DNA of 64,000 nt from Geodermatophilus marinus (GTDB lineage: Bacteria; Actinomycetota; Actinomycetes; Mycobacteriales; Geodermatophilaceae), in the NCBI RefSeq assembly GCF_003428645.1, contig NZ_QVQH01000002.1:124997-188996 (forward strand). Direction: 5' to 3'. The notes beneath the pieces were generated by a model that worked only from the letters and a program-made list of their open reading frames with translations, ran no database searches and was not told the DNA's origin. Of the stretch, positions 53,485-62,507 are shown piece after piece (the first letter of the stretch is position 1; each line of letters begins with the position of its first letter). The position numbers and the translations under genes were made by a program.

Positions 53485-53838
53485 CTACATCGCCTGGTCG
53501 ATGAAGGAGGCGACCGGCCGGCTGGGTCCGTAGGACATGCGGGCGGCGACGTCGCGCTGGCGCTGGCTCTGGGTGATCGCCTCGACCAGGGCCTCGGCGA
53601 CGGCGAGCTGGTGCTGCAGCAGCCGGGCGGCCCGCTCCCGCAGGTCCGGTGGCACCGGGCCCAGGTTCGACGGCGGCACCCAGTCCTGGGCCCGGCGTCC
53701 CCAGGCGGCGATCTCCTCGGCCCGCTCGCGGGAACCCGCGTCGCGAGCCATCGTGCGCTGCGCGGCCAGGACCTCGCCCTCCATCGCCTCCAGGACCGTG
53801 GTCCAGTCGGCGGCGGGGGAGTCCGGCCCGGTGCTCAT
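53485..53838 (-). CDS. FliT-like flagellar export chaperone
   Basis: This 117-residue, mainly helical protein (LEAMEGEVLAAQRTMARDAG, then RERAARLLQHQLAVAEALVE) has no strong family signature. Its position right after fliS, with an ATGA overlap, and its size suggest FliT, the chaperone of the cap protein FliD. That assignment rests on context. Confidence 0.6.
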   Translation of the reverse strand: MSTGPDSPAADWTTVLEAMEGEVLAAQRTMARDAGSRERAEEIAAWGRRAQDWVPPSNLGPVPPDLRERAARLLQHQLAVAEALVEAITQSQRQRDVAARMSYGPSRPVASFIDQAM

Positions 53839-54221
53839 GCCGGCGTCGAGGCCAGCGACGCCACGGCCTGCCGCCAGGCGTCGCGGAGCGGCTCGACGAC
53901 CTTGCGCGCCGAGCCGACGCGGTTGCGGTCACCCTTCACGTTGGCCTGCACGAGCTCGGTCAGGAGCCAGGCGTAGAGCGCGGCCAGGCGGGGACCGCCG
54001 TCCCAGGCGTCGACCTTGAGGCTGCTGCGCAGCTCGATGACGATGTCCTGCGCGTGCTGCAGCTGGGTGCCGGCCTCCGCGCGGTCGCCGGCCACCAGGG
54101 CGCTCTCCGCGCGCTCGAGGTCGAGCGCGAGCCGGTCGTAGAGCATGACCAGGATGCGCTGCGGCGAGGCCGTCGCGACCGAGTCGCCGAGGTAGCGGGA
54201 GCGGAGGGACGCGGTGCTCAT
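53835..54221 (-). CDS. fliS: Flagellin chaperone FliS
   Basis: This 128-residue helical protein has SVATASPQRILVMLYDRLAL at its N-terminus, the typical FliS start with the LYDRLALDLERAE helix, and LYAWLLTELVQANVKGDRNR later. It prevents premature flagellin polymerisation. ATG at 54221, 52 bases after the fliD stop. Confidence 0.93.
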   Translation of the reverse strand: MSTASLRSRYLGDSVATASPQRILVMLYDRLALDLERAESALVAGDRAEAGTQLQHAQDIVIELRSSLKVDAWDGGPRLAALYAWLLTELVQANVKGDRNRVGSARKVVEPLRDAWRQAVASLASTPA

Positions 54222-54273
54222 CGATCGGTCTCCTGGGGAAGGGTCGTTGGGGAGAGCATCGGCGGTGGCCGCG

Positions 54274-55614
54274 TCAGCTTGAGCTGGGCAGCGACGCGAG
54301 CTGACCGGCCAGCCAGCTGGACTGCGACCTCAGCGAGCCCAGGGCGCTCTCCATGGCGGTGAACTGGCGGGTGAGGGTCTCGCGGCGCGCGGTCAGGCGG
54401 AGGTCCCAGTCCGCGATGCGGTCCCGGAAGTCCTCCGCCAGCGAGTCCTTGCCCTTCGCCAGCACCGAGAGGGTGCCGGTCGTGGCGTCGGTGGCGCGCT
54501 TGGTGAGGGCCTGGAGGCGCTGGCTGACCCCGTCCACGGCGGCGGTGCTGCCCTCGGCGGGGGTGCCGGCGAACAGCCGCTGCGTGCGCGCCGGGTCCGC
54601 CGCGAGCGCGGAGAGGAAGGCGGTCTGGTCGAAGGCGATCGTGCCGGTGCGGGTCAGCTGCACCCCGGCGCGGCCGGGCGAGCCGTCGAGGCCGACCGCG
54701 GAGGAGACGGCGTCGAGGATCTCCCCGGCGAGCTGCCGCAGCGCGAAGTCGCCCTTGAGCACGGCGGTGGAGCCGCTGTCGTTGTTGCCGTGCCTCTCGA
54801 TCTCCGCCAGGGCCGCGTTCGCGGCGTCGACGAAGCCCTTGACCTTCGCCGCGACCGCCTCCGGGTCCGCGGTGACGGTGATGGTGACCGGGGTCGCGCT
54901 CTTCTCGCTCACCGTGAGCGTCCCGCCGGGGAGCAGGTCGGCGAAGGTGTTGGACGACGAGGTCACCTTCGGCCCGTTGACCGGGTCGGTCCCCAGGCGC
55001 AGCGCCGCGTCGGACCCGGTGGCGAGCGTGGTGGTCGTCCCGGCGCCGCCGATCGAGAACTGCGCCCCGGCACCGGTGGTCTTCGCGGTGACCATGAGCG
55101 CGTACGAGCCGGTGTCCATCCGGACGGCCGTGGCCGACAGGCCGGGCGCCTGCGCGTTGATGGCGGCGACCGCGTCGGCGAGGGTTCCGCTGCCCCCGAC
55201 GGTGATGGTGGTCGTGGTGCCGCCGGAGGTGACGGTCAGCGGGTCGCTGCCGAAGGCGGCGGTCGTGCCGGTCCAGCGGGTGACGCTCAGGACGGAGTGG
55301 GCGGCCGCGACCGACTCGACGGTGAAGCTCAGCTGCCCGGTCTGCGGCGTGCCGGTGACGGCCACGGCGACGCTGGGTGCGGAGCTGGCGGCCTTGGCGG
55401 CGGTCCAGGTGGTGGTCCTGGCGAGCTCCTCGGCGGCGCTGCGCAGCGCGTCGACCGTGGTGTTGATCGACCGGTAGGCGCTCGCGGCGGACTGCGCCGC
55501 GCTCAGCTGGGTCTTCAGCCGGTTCTGCGGGAGGGCCTCGGCGGTCATGAGCGCGCTGATCAGGCTGGTGATGTCCAGCCCGGAGACCAGTCCGTCGATG
55601 CTCAGGCTCGCCAT
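54274..55614 (-). CDS. fliD: Filament cap protein FliD
   Basis: This 446-residue protein has the N-terminal FliD domain (LVSGLDITSLISALMTAEAL), a variable middle, and the C-terminal coiled region (LSVLAKGKDSLAEDFRDRIA). It caps the growing filament. ATG at 55614. A perfect-arm terminator lies between it and fliC. Confidence 0.94.
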   Translation of the reverse strand: MASLSIDGLVSGLDITSLISALMTAEALPQNRLKTQLSAAQSAASAYRSINTTVDALRSAAEELARTTTWTAAKAASSAPSVAVAVTGTPQTGQLSFTVESVAAAHSVLSVTRWTGTTAAFGSDPLTVTSGGTTTTITVGGSGTLADAVAAINAQAPGLSATAVRMDTGSYALMVTAKTTGAGAQFSIGGAGTTTTLATGSDAALRLGTDPVNGPKVTSSSNTFADLLPGGTLTVSEKSATPVTITVTADPEAVAAKVKGFVDAANAALAEIERHGNNDSGSTAVLKGDFALRQLAGEILDAVSSAVGLDGSPGRAGVQLTRTGTIAFDQTAFLSALAADPARTQRLFAGTPAEGSTAAVDGVSQRLQALTKRATDATTGTLSVLAKGKDSLAEDFRDRIADWDLRLTARRETLTRQFTAMESALGSLRSQSSWLAGQLASLPSSS

Positions 55615-55646
55615 CGGTGCCTCCGTGGGTGGGGTCGCGGATGTGG

Positions 55647-55678
55647 GTGAGGGGGGAGGCCGGGGCCTCCCCCCTCAC
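55647..55678. terminator. Perfect hairpin terminator after fliC
   Basis: Fifteen-base fully complementary arms (55647-55661 and 55664-55678) flank a two-base centre. It lies 38 bases past the fliC stop on the minus strand and can separate the abundant flagellin message from fliD. Confidence 0.85.
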
Positions 55679-55716
55679 GGGTGGTGCTGTGGTGCCTAGG
55701 CGCTGAGCGCCGGACG

Positions 55717-56541
55717 TCAGCGGAGCAGCTGGAGGACGCCCGACGTGCTCTGGTTGGCCTGGGCGAGCATCGCCGTGCCGGCCTGCGACAGGATCTGCGA
55801 CCTGGTGAAGTTCACCATCTCGAGGGCCATGTCGGTGTCGCGGATGCGGCTCTCCGACGCGGTCAGGTTCTCGACGGTGGCGTTCAGGTTGTTGATCTTG
55901 TGCTCGAGGCGGTTCTGGACCGCACCGAGCTCGGCCCGCTGGGTCGAGACCATGCCGATGGCGCTGGCGACCGCGGTGATCGCGGCGCTGGCGCCGGAGG
56001 CGGTGGCGATCGACACCGAGCTGGTGACGCCCAGCGCCGACGTGGCCATGCTGCTGATGCTGACGCTCAGGGTCTCGCCGGCGTTCGCCCCGACCTGGAA
56101 GTTCTTGGCCGTGTACCCGCCGCTGAGCAGGTTCGTGCCGTTGAACGTGGTCTTGGAGGCGATGTCGTCGAGCTCGCGGGACAGGGCCTGGAACTCGGCG
56201 TTGGCCTTGGACTTGTCCGCGTCGGTCAGGGCACCGTCGTTGGACGCCTGCACCGCGAGGTCACGCATGCGCTGCAGGATGGAGTGCGTCTCGGTGAGCG
56301 CACCTTCGGCCGTCTGCACGACCGAGATGCCGTCCTGCGCGTTCCGGACGGCCATCTTGAGGCCGCCGATCTGCGCGCGGAGACCCTCGGAGATGGCCAG
56401 GCCGGCCGCGTCGTCGGCGGCGCGGTTGATGCGCAGGCCGCTGGAGAGCTTCTCCAGCGACTTGGCCATCGCCCCGTCGGTGACGTTCAGGTTCCGGTAC
56501 GCGTTGAAGGCGGCGATGTTGTTGTTGACGCTCAGAGCCAT
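55717..56541 (-). CDS. fliC: Flagellin FliC
   Basis: The 274-residue filament protein has intact N-terminal (LEKLSSGLRINRAADDAAGL, AISEGLRAQIGGLKMAVRNA) and C-terminal (LEMVNFTRSQILSQAGTAML, ending LQLLR) domains and almost no central variable domain, so it is a short, D0/D1-type flagellin. Any surface decoration would have to come from glycans, consistent with the glycosyltransferase genes upstream. ATG at 56541 follows AAGGAGG at an ideal six-base spacing, a strong ribosome-binding site fitting heavy expression. Confidence 0.97.
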   Translation of the reverse strand: MALSVNNNIAAFNAYRNLNVTDGAMAKSLEKLSSGLRINRAADDAAGLAISEGLRAQIGGLKMAVRNAQDGISVVQTAEGALTETHSILQRMRDLAVQASNDGALTDADKSKANAEFQALSRELDDIASKTTFNGTNLLSGGYTAKNFQVGANAGETLSVSISSMATSALGVTSSVSIATASGASAAITAVASAIGMVSTQRAELGAVQNRLEHKINNLNATVENLTASESRIRDTDMALEMVNFTRSQILSQAGTAMLAQANQSTSGVLQLLR

Positions 56542-56876
56542 GGTGTTCCTCCTTGGAATCGGCCCGTTCCTGTGTCCGCTGCATCCGTGCTGCGGCCTTG
56601 CAGGGTTGTTCTCGGCGGGCAGTGGCGGCACCTTGAGGCGAAGCGGCAGCAATTTCCTGCGGTTCCCGCCGAGGACATCGAGGCGCGTGCGGCACGTGAG
56701 GCGCACGAGGTGGGGTCCGGCGTGTCCGGAGGCATCGGTGTGGCGGTGGCGGTGAAGGTGGTGGCGGTGTGCCGTTGAACAAGGCACCCGTCTCCCGCCC
56801 CCCCGCCCGACCGGCCCCCGCCGCGGGCGATGGACTGCGCCCACTAGCCCGGGCGCCGTGAGGACGTCCGACCACC
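56542..56876. other. Intergenic region upstream of fliC
   Basis: These 335 bases separate divergent fliC and a glycosyltransferase-like gene and hold no supported gene. The strong AAGGAGG of fliC lies at the left end. A GCCGAT hexamer, part of the FliA/SigD -10 consensus, lies 16 bases before the fliC start (56558-56563, minus strand), but no matching TAAA -35 box is seen. Confidence 0.5.
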
Positions 56877-57956
56877 ATGCACGTGCTGCTGTCCCACACG
56901 ATGTTCACCGGGTCCCTCTTCCACCGGATCGCCGAGCCTGCGCGGGCTGTCGCCGAGGCCGGCCTCGGCGTCGAGGTGACGGTCCAGCGCGGCCTCAAGA
57001 CGGTCATGGCACCGGACCGCGAGAACCCGGCGGGTCCGCTGGTCGTACGGGAGGTGGACGCTCAGGGCGCTGATGTCGTGGTCCTGCAGTTGCCGAAGAC
57101 CCTCGAGATGCTCCAGTGCCTGAGGCTGCTCCAGGCACAGGGCGTCGCCGTCGTCGTCGAGGTGGACGACCACCTGACGGCAGTCCCACCCGGCCACCAG
57201 GGGCACGACGCCCTCATCCGCAAGGGCATCGGTCGCATCGCGGAGACCTGTGCTCGGGAGGCCGACTTCGTGACGGTGTCCACCCCGAACCTGCTGGCGC
57301 TCTACGGAGCGCGGGGGCACGGGGCGATGGTGCCCAACGCGATGCCACGACGGATCGCGGAGCTCCCGCCGGCATACGAACGGGAGCCGGAGATCGTGAC
57401 CGTCGGCTGGACCGGCACGGTCGGCACCCACCCGTACGACCTACAGACCATGGAGTCGGGGCTCGAGCACGCTCTCGACTGGACCCGGGGCAGGAGCCGG
57501 TTCGCGATCCTCGGCCAGGCCGGCAACGCCAAGGAACTGCTGCGTCTGACCGACGAGCCGATCGAGATGCCTTGGATCATGGACGTCGACGGGTACTCCG
57601 CTGCCATCGGTGAACGGTTCGACATCGGTGTCGCACCGCTGCGCATCGACACGTTCAACAACTGCAAGAGCTGGCTCAAGGTGCTGGAGTACTCCGCCCG
57701 CGGCGTCTTCTCCGTCCGCTCGCCGAGCGCGGAGTACGAGCGGTTGGGTCTGGGCTACCGGGCCAAGCGGCCGCGTGACTGGTCCGCCGCGATCATCCGG
57801 GCTGTGGAGGGCCCGGACTGGCGACGGGAGCAGGCTGCGGCCAACCGGGAGCAGGTGCTGGCCCGACATCTGACCGAGCACACCGCCGAGCTGTGGGCCG
57901 CCGCCTGGCGGACAGCACGGGAGATCCGCACGCGAACCGACCGCATCGGCGCCTAG
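56877..57956 (+). CDS. Glycosyltransferase-like protein (GT-B fold type), flagellar island
   Basis: This 359-residue protein begins MHVLLSHTMFTGSLFHRIAE and has two Rossmann-like halves. The middle contains ADFVTVSTPNLLALYGARGH and VGWTGTVGTHPYDLQTME, the C-terminal half DIGVAPLRIDTFNNCKSWLK followed by VLEYSARGVFSVRSPS. This is the usual arrangement of a family-4-like glycosyltransferase, where the second half binds the nucleotide sugar. It is divergent from fliC. It could decorate flagellin or a surface glycan; the sugar is unknown. Confidence 0.75.
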   Translation: MHVLLSHTMFTGSLFHRIAEPARAVAEAGLGVEVTVQRGLKTVMAPDRENPAGPLVVREVDAQGADVVVLQLPKTLEMLQCLRLLQAQGVAVVVEVDDHLTAVPPGHQGHDALIRKGIGRIAETCAREADFVTVSTPNLLALYGARGHGAMVPNAMPRRIAELPPAYEREPEIVTVGWTGTVGTHPYDLQTMESGLEHALDWTRGRSRFAILGQAGNAKELLRLTDEPIEMPWIMDVDGYSAAIGERFDIGVAPLRIDTFNNCKSWLKVLEYSARGVFSVRSPSAEYERLGLGYRAKRPRDWSAAIIRAVEGPDWRREQAAANREQVLARHLTEHTAELWAAAWRTAREIRTRTDRIGA

Positions 57957-58000
57957 GCCGCCGAGGACTCGTCGGCTGCGGCCGCATGGGGAGACTTGTC

Positions 58001-58786
58001 ATGGACAGACACGAATTGCTCGCCGCGCTGCATGCACGGCTGCAACCCCGCAACTACCTGGAGATCGGTGTGGACGCCGGCGCCAGCCTGGCGCTATCGC
58101 GGGTGCCGAGCATCGGCATCGACCCGGGGTTCGCGGTTGTCCACGAGATCGACTGCGACGTCCAACTCGTACGCGCGACGAGTGACGACTACTTCCGATC
58201 GCACAACCCGACGGAGAAGTTCGACGGGGAGCCGGTCGATCTGGCCTTCATCGACGGCATGCACCTGGCTGAGTTCGCGCTCCGGGACTTCATCTACGTG
58301 GAGGCCTACAGCGCACGCACCAGCGTCATCGTGTTCGACGACATGCTGCCGAGGAACGTGGTCGAGGCGGCGCGGGACCGGCAGACCGTCGCCTGGACCG
58401 GAGACGTGTTCAAGGTGACCCACGTCCTCCGGCACCTGCGGCCCGACCTGGTGGTCCTGGAGGTGGACACGGAGCCGACCGGCACTGTCGTGGTGCTTCT
58501 CCCGGACGCCCGGTCGACGGCGCTGGCTGAGCACTACAACGACATCGAGGCCGCCATGGTGGCCGACGGCGACCCGCAGGATGTGCCCGAGAGCGTCCTC
58601 GGCCGAACCAGGGCGGTGGACCCGTACCGACTGCTGCAGTGCGCCTGGTGGGAGACGCTCGTGGCCGAGCGTCAGGGGCGGGTTGCCAGGGCCTCGCTGA
58701 GCGAGGAACTCGCTCAGCAGGATTGGACGGAACTGCGAGCGGCGGCACTCGGTGTCGCACCACTCCCGTCCGCATCCCGAGCCTGA
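58001..58786 (+). CDS. Class I SAM-dependent methyltransferase-like protein
   Basis: This 261-residue protein starts MDRHELLAALHARLQPRNYL, followed by EIGVDAGASLAL, the SAM-binding glycine-rich loop, and PVDLAFIDGMHLAEFALRDF with the acidic residue of motif II. The pattern is that of small sugar or natural-product O-methyltransferases. The ATG at 58001 is preferred over the one at 57986 because GGGGAG stands eight bases before it. It lies 44 bases after the glycosyltransferase gene and is followed by a strong terminator, so these two form one unit. Confidence 0.75.
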   Translation: MDRHELLAALHARLQPRNYLEIGVDAGASLALSRVPSIGIDPGFAVVHEIDCDVQLVRATSDDYFRSHNPTEKFDGEPVDLAFIDGMHLAEFALRDFIYVEAYSARTSVIVFDDMLPRNVVEAARDRQTVAWTGDVFKVTHVLRHLRPDLVVLEVDTEPTGTVVVLLPDARSTALAEHYNDIEAAMVADGDPQDVPESVLGRTRAVDPYRLLQCAWWETLVAERQGRVARASLSEELAQQDWTELRAAALGVAPLPSASRA

Positions 58787-58797
58787 TCTCCGTCTGT

Positions 58798-58840
58798 GCA
58801 GGGCGCCCCGGATCCTCGACGAGGATCCGGGGCGCCCTGC
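58798..58840 (+). terminator. Perfect hairpin terminator after the first methyltransferase gene
   Basis: Twenty-one-base complementary arms (58798-58818 and 58820-58840) with a one-base centre lie 11 bases past the stop at 58786, followed by TGTTTGG. Confidence 0.9.
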
Positions 58841-59048
58841 CGTGTTTGGCGTGTTTCACGGTCGCCGGTTGGGTCGCTGCGCTCGGGCCGACGACAGCTC
58901 GGAGACGTCGCCTCCGGTGGCGTTGACGTCCGAGCGTCGCGGTCGGGACCGACGTGAAGGTTTACCTCCCCCTTCCCACTCACATCGCCTTCCTCAACTC
59001 GAGCGCGATGTCGTCAGGAACGGTCTTCGAGGCGGTTACGGTCGCGCC

Positions 59049-59747
59049 GTGTCAACGGTCATCGAACAAGTCGTTCAAGCAATGCTCCAGCAGGTCGGTG
59101 GCGTCTATGGCCGATCGCTCACCAACATCGACGACGAGCGGCAACGAGCTGCGTTACGACAGACGGCCGCATTCGTCGAGGAGCACATGCCGCGGGCGCG
59201 GTCGTTCGATGGGCCGTCGGCATACCAGGCCAAGTGTGACCTGCTCGACCACGCCATCGACCTGGCCCCGGATGAGGGGCTGGTCCTCGAATTCGGAGTC
59301 GCGTCCGGCGACACGCTGCGCAGGATCACCAGCCGGCGGTCCCCCGCGCACGGGTTCGACTCCTTCGAAGGTCTGCCCGAGGACTGGCGAACCGGCTTCG
59401 TGAAGGGGGACTTCTCGGCTCCGCCACCGGAGATTCCTGGGGCCACGTTGCACATCGGGTGGTTCGAGGACACCCTCCCCGGGTTTTTCGCCGAGCACCC
59501 GGGACCGATCGCCTTCGCCCACATGGATGCGGACTTGTACAGCTCGACCGCGACGATCTTCCACCAGGGCGAGGGTCGGTTCGTGGCTGGCACGGTCCTG
59601 CTCTTCGACGAGTACTTCAACTTCCCGGGCTGGCAACACCACGAGCACAAGGCATTCACGGAATTTCTGGAGCGGACCGGCCATGAGTTCGAGTACATCG
59701 CCTACAACTCGCTGCACGAACAGGTGCTCGTCCAGTTGACCAGTTGA
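59049..59747 (+). CDS. Class I SAM-dependent methyltransferase (TylF/macrocin-type-like)
   Basis: This 232-residue protein resembles TylF-like sugar O-methyltransferases. It has VLEFGVASGDTLRRITSRRS (SAM loop), GFDSFEGLPEDWRTGFVKGD, IAFAHMDADLYSSTATIFHQ and VLLFDEYFNFPGWQHHEHKA, the last two being the metal/sugar-site motifs of that group. The GTG at 59049 is used; no convincing Shine-Dalgarno is seen. It would O-methylate a sugar, fitting a glycan-modification island. Confidence 0.85.
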   Translation: MSTVIEQVVQAMLQQVGGVYGRSLTNIDDERQRAALRQTAAFVEEHMPRARSFDGPSAYQAKCDLLDHAIDLAPDEGLVLEFGVASGDTLRRITSRRSPAHGFDSFEGLPEDWRTGFVKGDFSAPPPEIPGATLHIGWFEDTLPGFFAEHPGPIAFAHMDADLYSSTATIFHQGEGRFVAGTVLLFDEYFNFPGWQHHEHKAFTEFLERTGHEFEYIAYNSLHEQVLVQLTS

Positions 59748-59752
59748 CTGCT

Positions 59753-59783
59753 TCCGCCGTCCCCGCCTTGCGGGGATGGCGGA
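59753..59783 (+). terminator. Hairpin terminator after the second methyltransferase gene
   Basis: Fourteen-base arms (59753-59766 and 59770-59783) with two internal G-T type mismatches and a three-base loop lie six bases after the stop at 59747. Confidence 0.8.
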
Positions 59784-60357
59784 CAGGTGCAGAGGGGCAG
59801 CAGAGCTGCTGCCGCCGCTGAGAGTTGACCGCTCGTCAGCGGAAGGCGATGTGGAAGATGGGTCCAGCTGCGTTGGCCAGGAGTCCGTGTTCCTGCATGG
59901 TCGAGCCGTTCCGGGCTCGGTGAAGGCTGGACCTGCCGGATGCCGCCACGCCTTGTTCTCGATGGCGTCGGCGACCCGACGTCGAGGGTCCTCGCACGCG
60001 ACCGATGGGATGTCAGCGGATGTGCACGCGAAGCGGTGAGGTCGGAGCGGTCGGCTCGCGTGGTGTGAGTCCGCGGTCGTCGATGCCGTGCCCCGCGCCC
60101 GCGTAGTCACGAACGGTGCACCGGTTCGGTCGCGTCGTCCTGGTCGCCGGCACCGTGGTTCACGCGGCTCGAGCACGTACGACCTCGGTAGGCCAGGTTT
60201 CAGGACGGGCACGGACGGCACGCCGCTGACGGAACCAGCGCCGCCATTCCTGGTCACCGCACAGCGAGTTCGCAGGTACATCGCACGACCGACCCAGCGA
60301 GCCCGCGCCGACCGATCGGGCTGCGCCGATCATCGAACGCTCTGCGCAGCTGGTCGG
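59784..60357. other. Gene-poor stretch between convergent genes
   Basis: These 574 bases contain only short open frames with no codon-position bias and no family resemblance. I see no tRNA, no transposase remnant and no clear repeat. The base composition is lower in G+C than most of the window, like the flanking island genes, so it may be degraded accessory DNA. Confidence 0.5.
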
Positions 60358-61338
60358 TCAGGCGGCGCGCCGCCGCCCGCGCAGGGCTAGGAGTTGATCG
60401 TCGAGTTCCGCCTGCTCGCCACGGACCTGTTGACGCAAGGCCTCCTGTTGGGTCCAGAAGTGCGCAGGGTCCTGGTGTACGGCCAGGATCCGCCGGGCCA
60501 GTTCGCCAGAGTGCACGTCCGTCTCGTCGAAGCGGAAGAAGTCGGGCATAGCGAAATCCTCGGCGAACCGTCCGGCGCCCAGGCGTCGCACGAAGACGAC
60601 TGCTCCGCTGACTGCGGCCTCCCGAGGCAGTCGGTCCTTTCCCGGCAAGTGTCCGAAGTCGACGTAGACCATGGTTCGACGAAGCGCGGTCACGATCTCG
60701 TCCTTGGTCATGTCACGGATGGGCATGCATGAAAACTCTGGATGAGCCGCGAAGAAGACGTGGGACAGGTCTGCGCCCTTGACCGGGTTGAATGCGATGG
60801 CCGTCTCGGCGTTGGGCCCGGAGGTCGTCAATTCCGTGAAGGTCGGCGTGGTGTAATCGCTCAGAGGCATGCTGGTCGGAACCCCGGAACGCTCGAGGTA
60901 GTCACGCGCGTAAGCGCTTTGGTAGTAGTGCTTGACCTTGTGATTGGCGAACAGGGCGCGCAGTGTCGGCTCATCGGTCGTGACCATCGCATTGTCGACC
61001 GACAGCCACCAGATGGCCACGCTGGCGCCGCGAAGAGAGGTGACGTCGCCCGCGTACACCTCGGGGAGCACGAAGAGGTGTTGGCGACTCATGGCGCCAC
61101 CGCGGAAAACCTTCGGCTCGTAGGTCCGGTAGACCTCGAGTGCGGGATTGTGCGACGGGGGACGATACGTCAGGCGGCCGTCCCCGATGTCGATGTGCGC
61201 ATCACCTCCGACGTAGATGATGTCGCTGCGGATGCCTTGGCGATTCAGTGCATGGCTCGCTTGGTGGATCGCTTCCGGCCCACCGGTGGGTTGCGTGGGG
61301 CAGAAAAAGCTCACGCGCTTGACGTTCCGCATGCTCAT
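60358..61338 (-). CDS. Glycosyltransferase-like protein, lower-G+C accessory gene
   Basis: This 326-residue protein begins MSMRNVKRVSFFCPTQPTGG and PEAIHQASHALNRQGIRSDI, the N-terminal Rossmann half of a GT-B type enzyme, and later AETAIAFNPVKGADLSHVFF and KDRLPREAAVSGAVVFVRRL, where the Glu after PRE is in the position of the nucleotide-sugar-binding acid. Codons such as CAA, AAT, TTT and GCA are common here but rare in neighbours, which suggests later acquisition. It is convergent with the second methyltransferase. It may add a sugar to flagellin. Confidence 0.75.
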   Translation of the reverse strand: MSMRNVKRVSFFCPTQPTGGPEAIHQASHALNRQGIRSDIIYVGGDAHIDIGDGRLTYRPPSHNPALEVYRTYEPKVFRGGAMSRQHLFVLPEVYAGDVTSLRGASVAIWWLSVDNAMVTTDEPTLRALFANHKVKHYYQSAYARDYLERSGVPTSMPLSDYTTPTFTELTTSGPNAETAIAFNPVKGADLSHVFFAAHPEFSCMPIRDMTKDEIVTALRRTMVYVDFGHLPGKDRLPREAAVSGAVVFVRRLGAGRFAEDFAMPDFFRFDETDVHSGELARRILAVHQDPAHFWTQQEALRQQVRGEQAELDDQLLALRGRRRAA

Positions 61339-61420
61339 CGATGCTGGTCCTCTCGATCATCACCTCGGCAGCGAAGGCGTCGGCTCGCTGCCCGCAGGAA
61401 GGGCTGGAGCAGCCCAGCGG

Positions 61421-62341
61421 TCATGCCGTCTGCCAGGTGACCCTGGCCGTGCCCGGCACCACTGCGGGGGCCCACGCACCGCGCGGCGGCGGGGCGTTGC
61501 GGCCGGCCACCCGCTCGACGTACGAGCGCTGCTGGTTGCGCGCGCGGACGCCGCCGTCGGGGGCGACCGGCGTGCCGTCCCACACCTCGCTCATCGCTGC
61601 GTGCAGCAGGGTCAGGGCCCGGGCGCGCATCTGCGAGACGCGCGAGAGCGTCACCCCGAGGTCGGCGGCGATGTCGGTGAGCGACTCCCCGCCGAAGAAG
61701 TTGCGCTCCACGACCTCGTCGAGCCGGTCGGGCAGCGCGCGGATGGCCTGGTGCAGGTAGCGGGCGCGCTCGCTGCGCAGCACCGCCCGCTCCGGGGACT
61801 CCCCGGTGTCGGGGAGGTCCAGCGAGCCGCCGTCCGGGCCGGTCTCCGCGTCGATGCTCACCATGACCGCGCGGTGCACGTCGACCTGGAGGGAGTCCAG
61901 CTCGCTGCGGGCCATGCCGAGGCTGTCGGCGAGCTCCTCGCGCGTCGGGGGCCGGCCCAGCGACATGGCCAGCGCGTCGGCGGCCGCGTCGGTGCGCCGG
62001 GCCGCCGCCCGGACCGACCGGCTGGCCCAGTCGCCCGAGCGCAGCTCGTCGAGGACCGCGCCCTGCAGCCTGGCCAGTGCGTACGTGGCGAAGGAGGCGC
62101 CGGCCGACGGGTCGAACCGCCGCGCCACCTCGACCAGGGCCACCCGGGCGCAGGAGACGAGGTCCTCCCGGCTGACGTGGCTGGGCAGCGAGATGCGCGA
62201 GGCCACCGCGTTGACCGCGAACGCCGCCAGCGGCAGGTGCTCGGTGACCAGCGCGTCGACGTCCCGCGGTGGCAGGCCGCCGGGGGAGGGCGGGCGCGGG
62301 GTCGGGATCCGTCCGGTCGCCGGGGCACGCGAGGGGCTCAC
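61421..62341 (-). CDS. fliA: FliA/WhiG-type alternative sigma factor
   Basis: This 306-residue sigma factor of the group that reads late flagellar (FliA/SigD) or sporulation (WhiG) promoters has region 2 (DALVTEHLPLAAFAVNAVAS, VSREDLVSCARVALVEVARR, FDPSAGASFATYALARLQGA), region 3 (LGRPPTREELADSLGM) and region 4 with HTH (ESLTDIAADLGVTLSRVSQM, then RARAL). The last 60 residues are an uncommon extension. The GTG at 62341, with GAAGAGGG upstream, precedes the conserved core; a reading to 62509 adds unlike residues. It is divergent from flgN-flgK. Confidence 0.9.
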   Translation of the reverse strand: MSPSRAPATGRIPTPRPPSPGGLPPRDVDALVTEHLPLAAFAVNAVASRISLPSHVSREDLVSCARVALVEVARRFDPSAGASFATYALARLQGAVLDELRSGDWASRSVRAAARRTDAAADALAMSLGRPPTREELADSLGMARSELDSLQVDVHRAVMVSIDAETGPDGGSLDLPDTGESPERAVLRSERARYLHQAIRALPDRLDEVVERNFFGGESLTDIAADLGVTLSRVSQMRARALTLLHAAMSEVWDGTPVAPDGGVRARNQQRSYVERVAGRNAPPPRGAWAPAVVPGTARVTWQTA

Positions 62342-62507
62342 GTCCCTCTTCTCGGCTGTCCCGGGCCCGGACGGGAACGCCTGATCGGCAGAACCGGGGC
62401 AGAACTTGAGACCTCGGCTTGAGGCCCTGGTCGCCGGTGCCGATGGCTCCCCCTGAGAACGCCGGGGGCACCGCCCGCGGCGCCGGGACGGGAGGACGGT
62501 GGGGAGC

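Noticed and set aside
56558..56563. GCCGAT as a proven FliA promoter of fliC
   Set aside because: It lies only 16 bases before the start codon, leaving almost no leader for the strong ribosome-binding site, and no -35 match is seen; kept only as part of a weak lead.
59776..60039. An 87-codon plus-strand frame in the gene-poor stretch
   Set aside because: No codon-position bias, ribosome-binding site or family similarity supports it.
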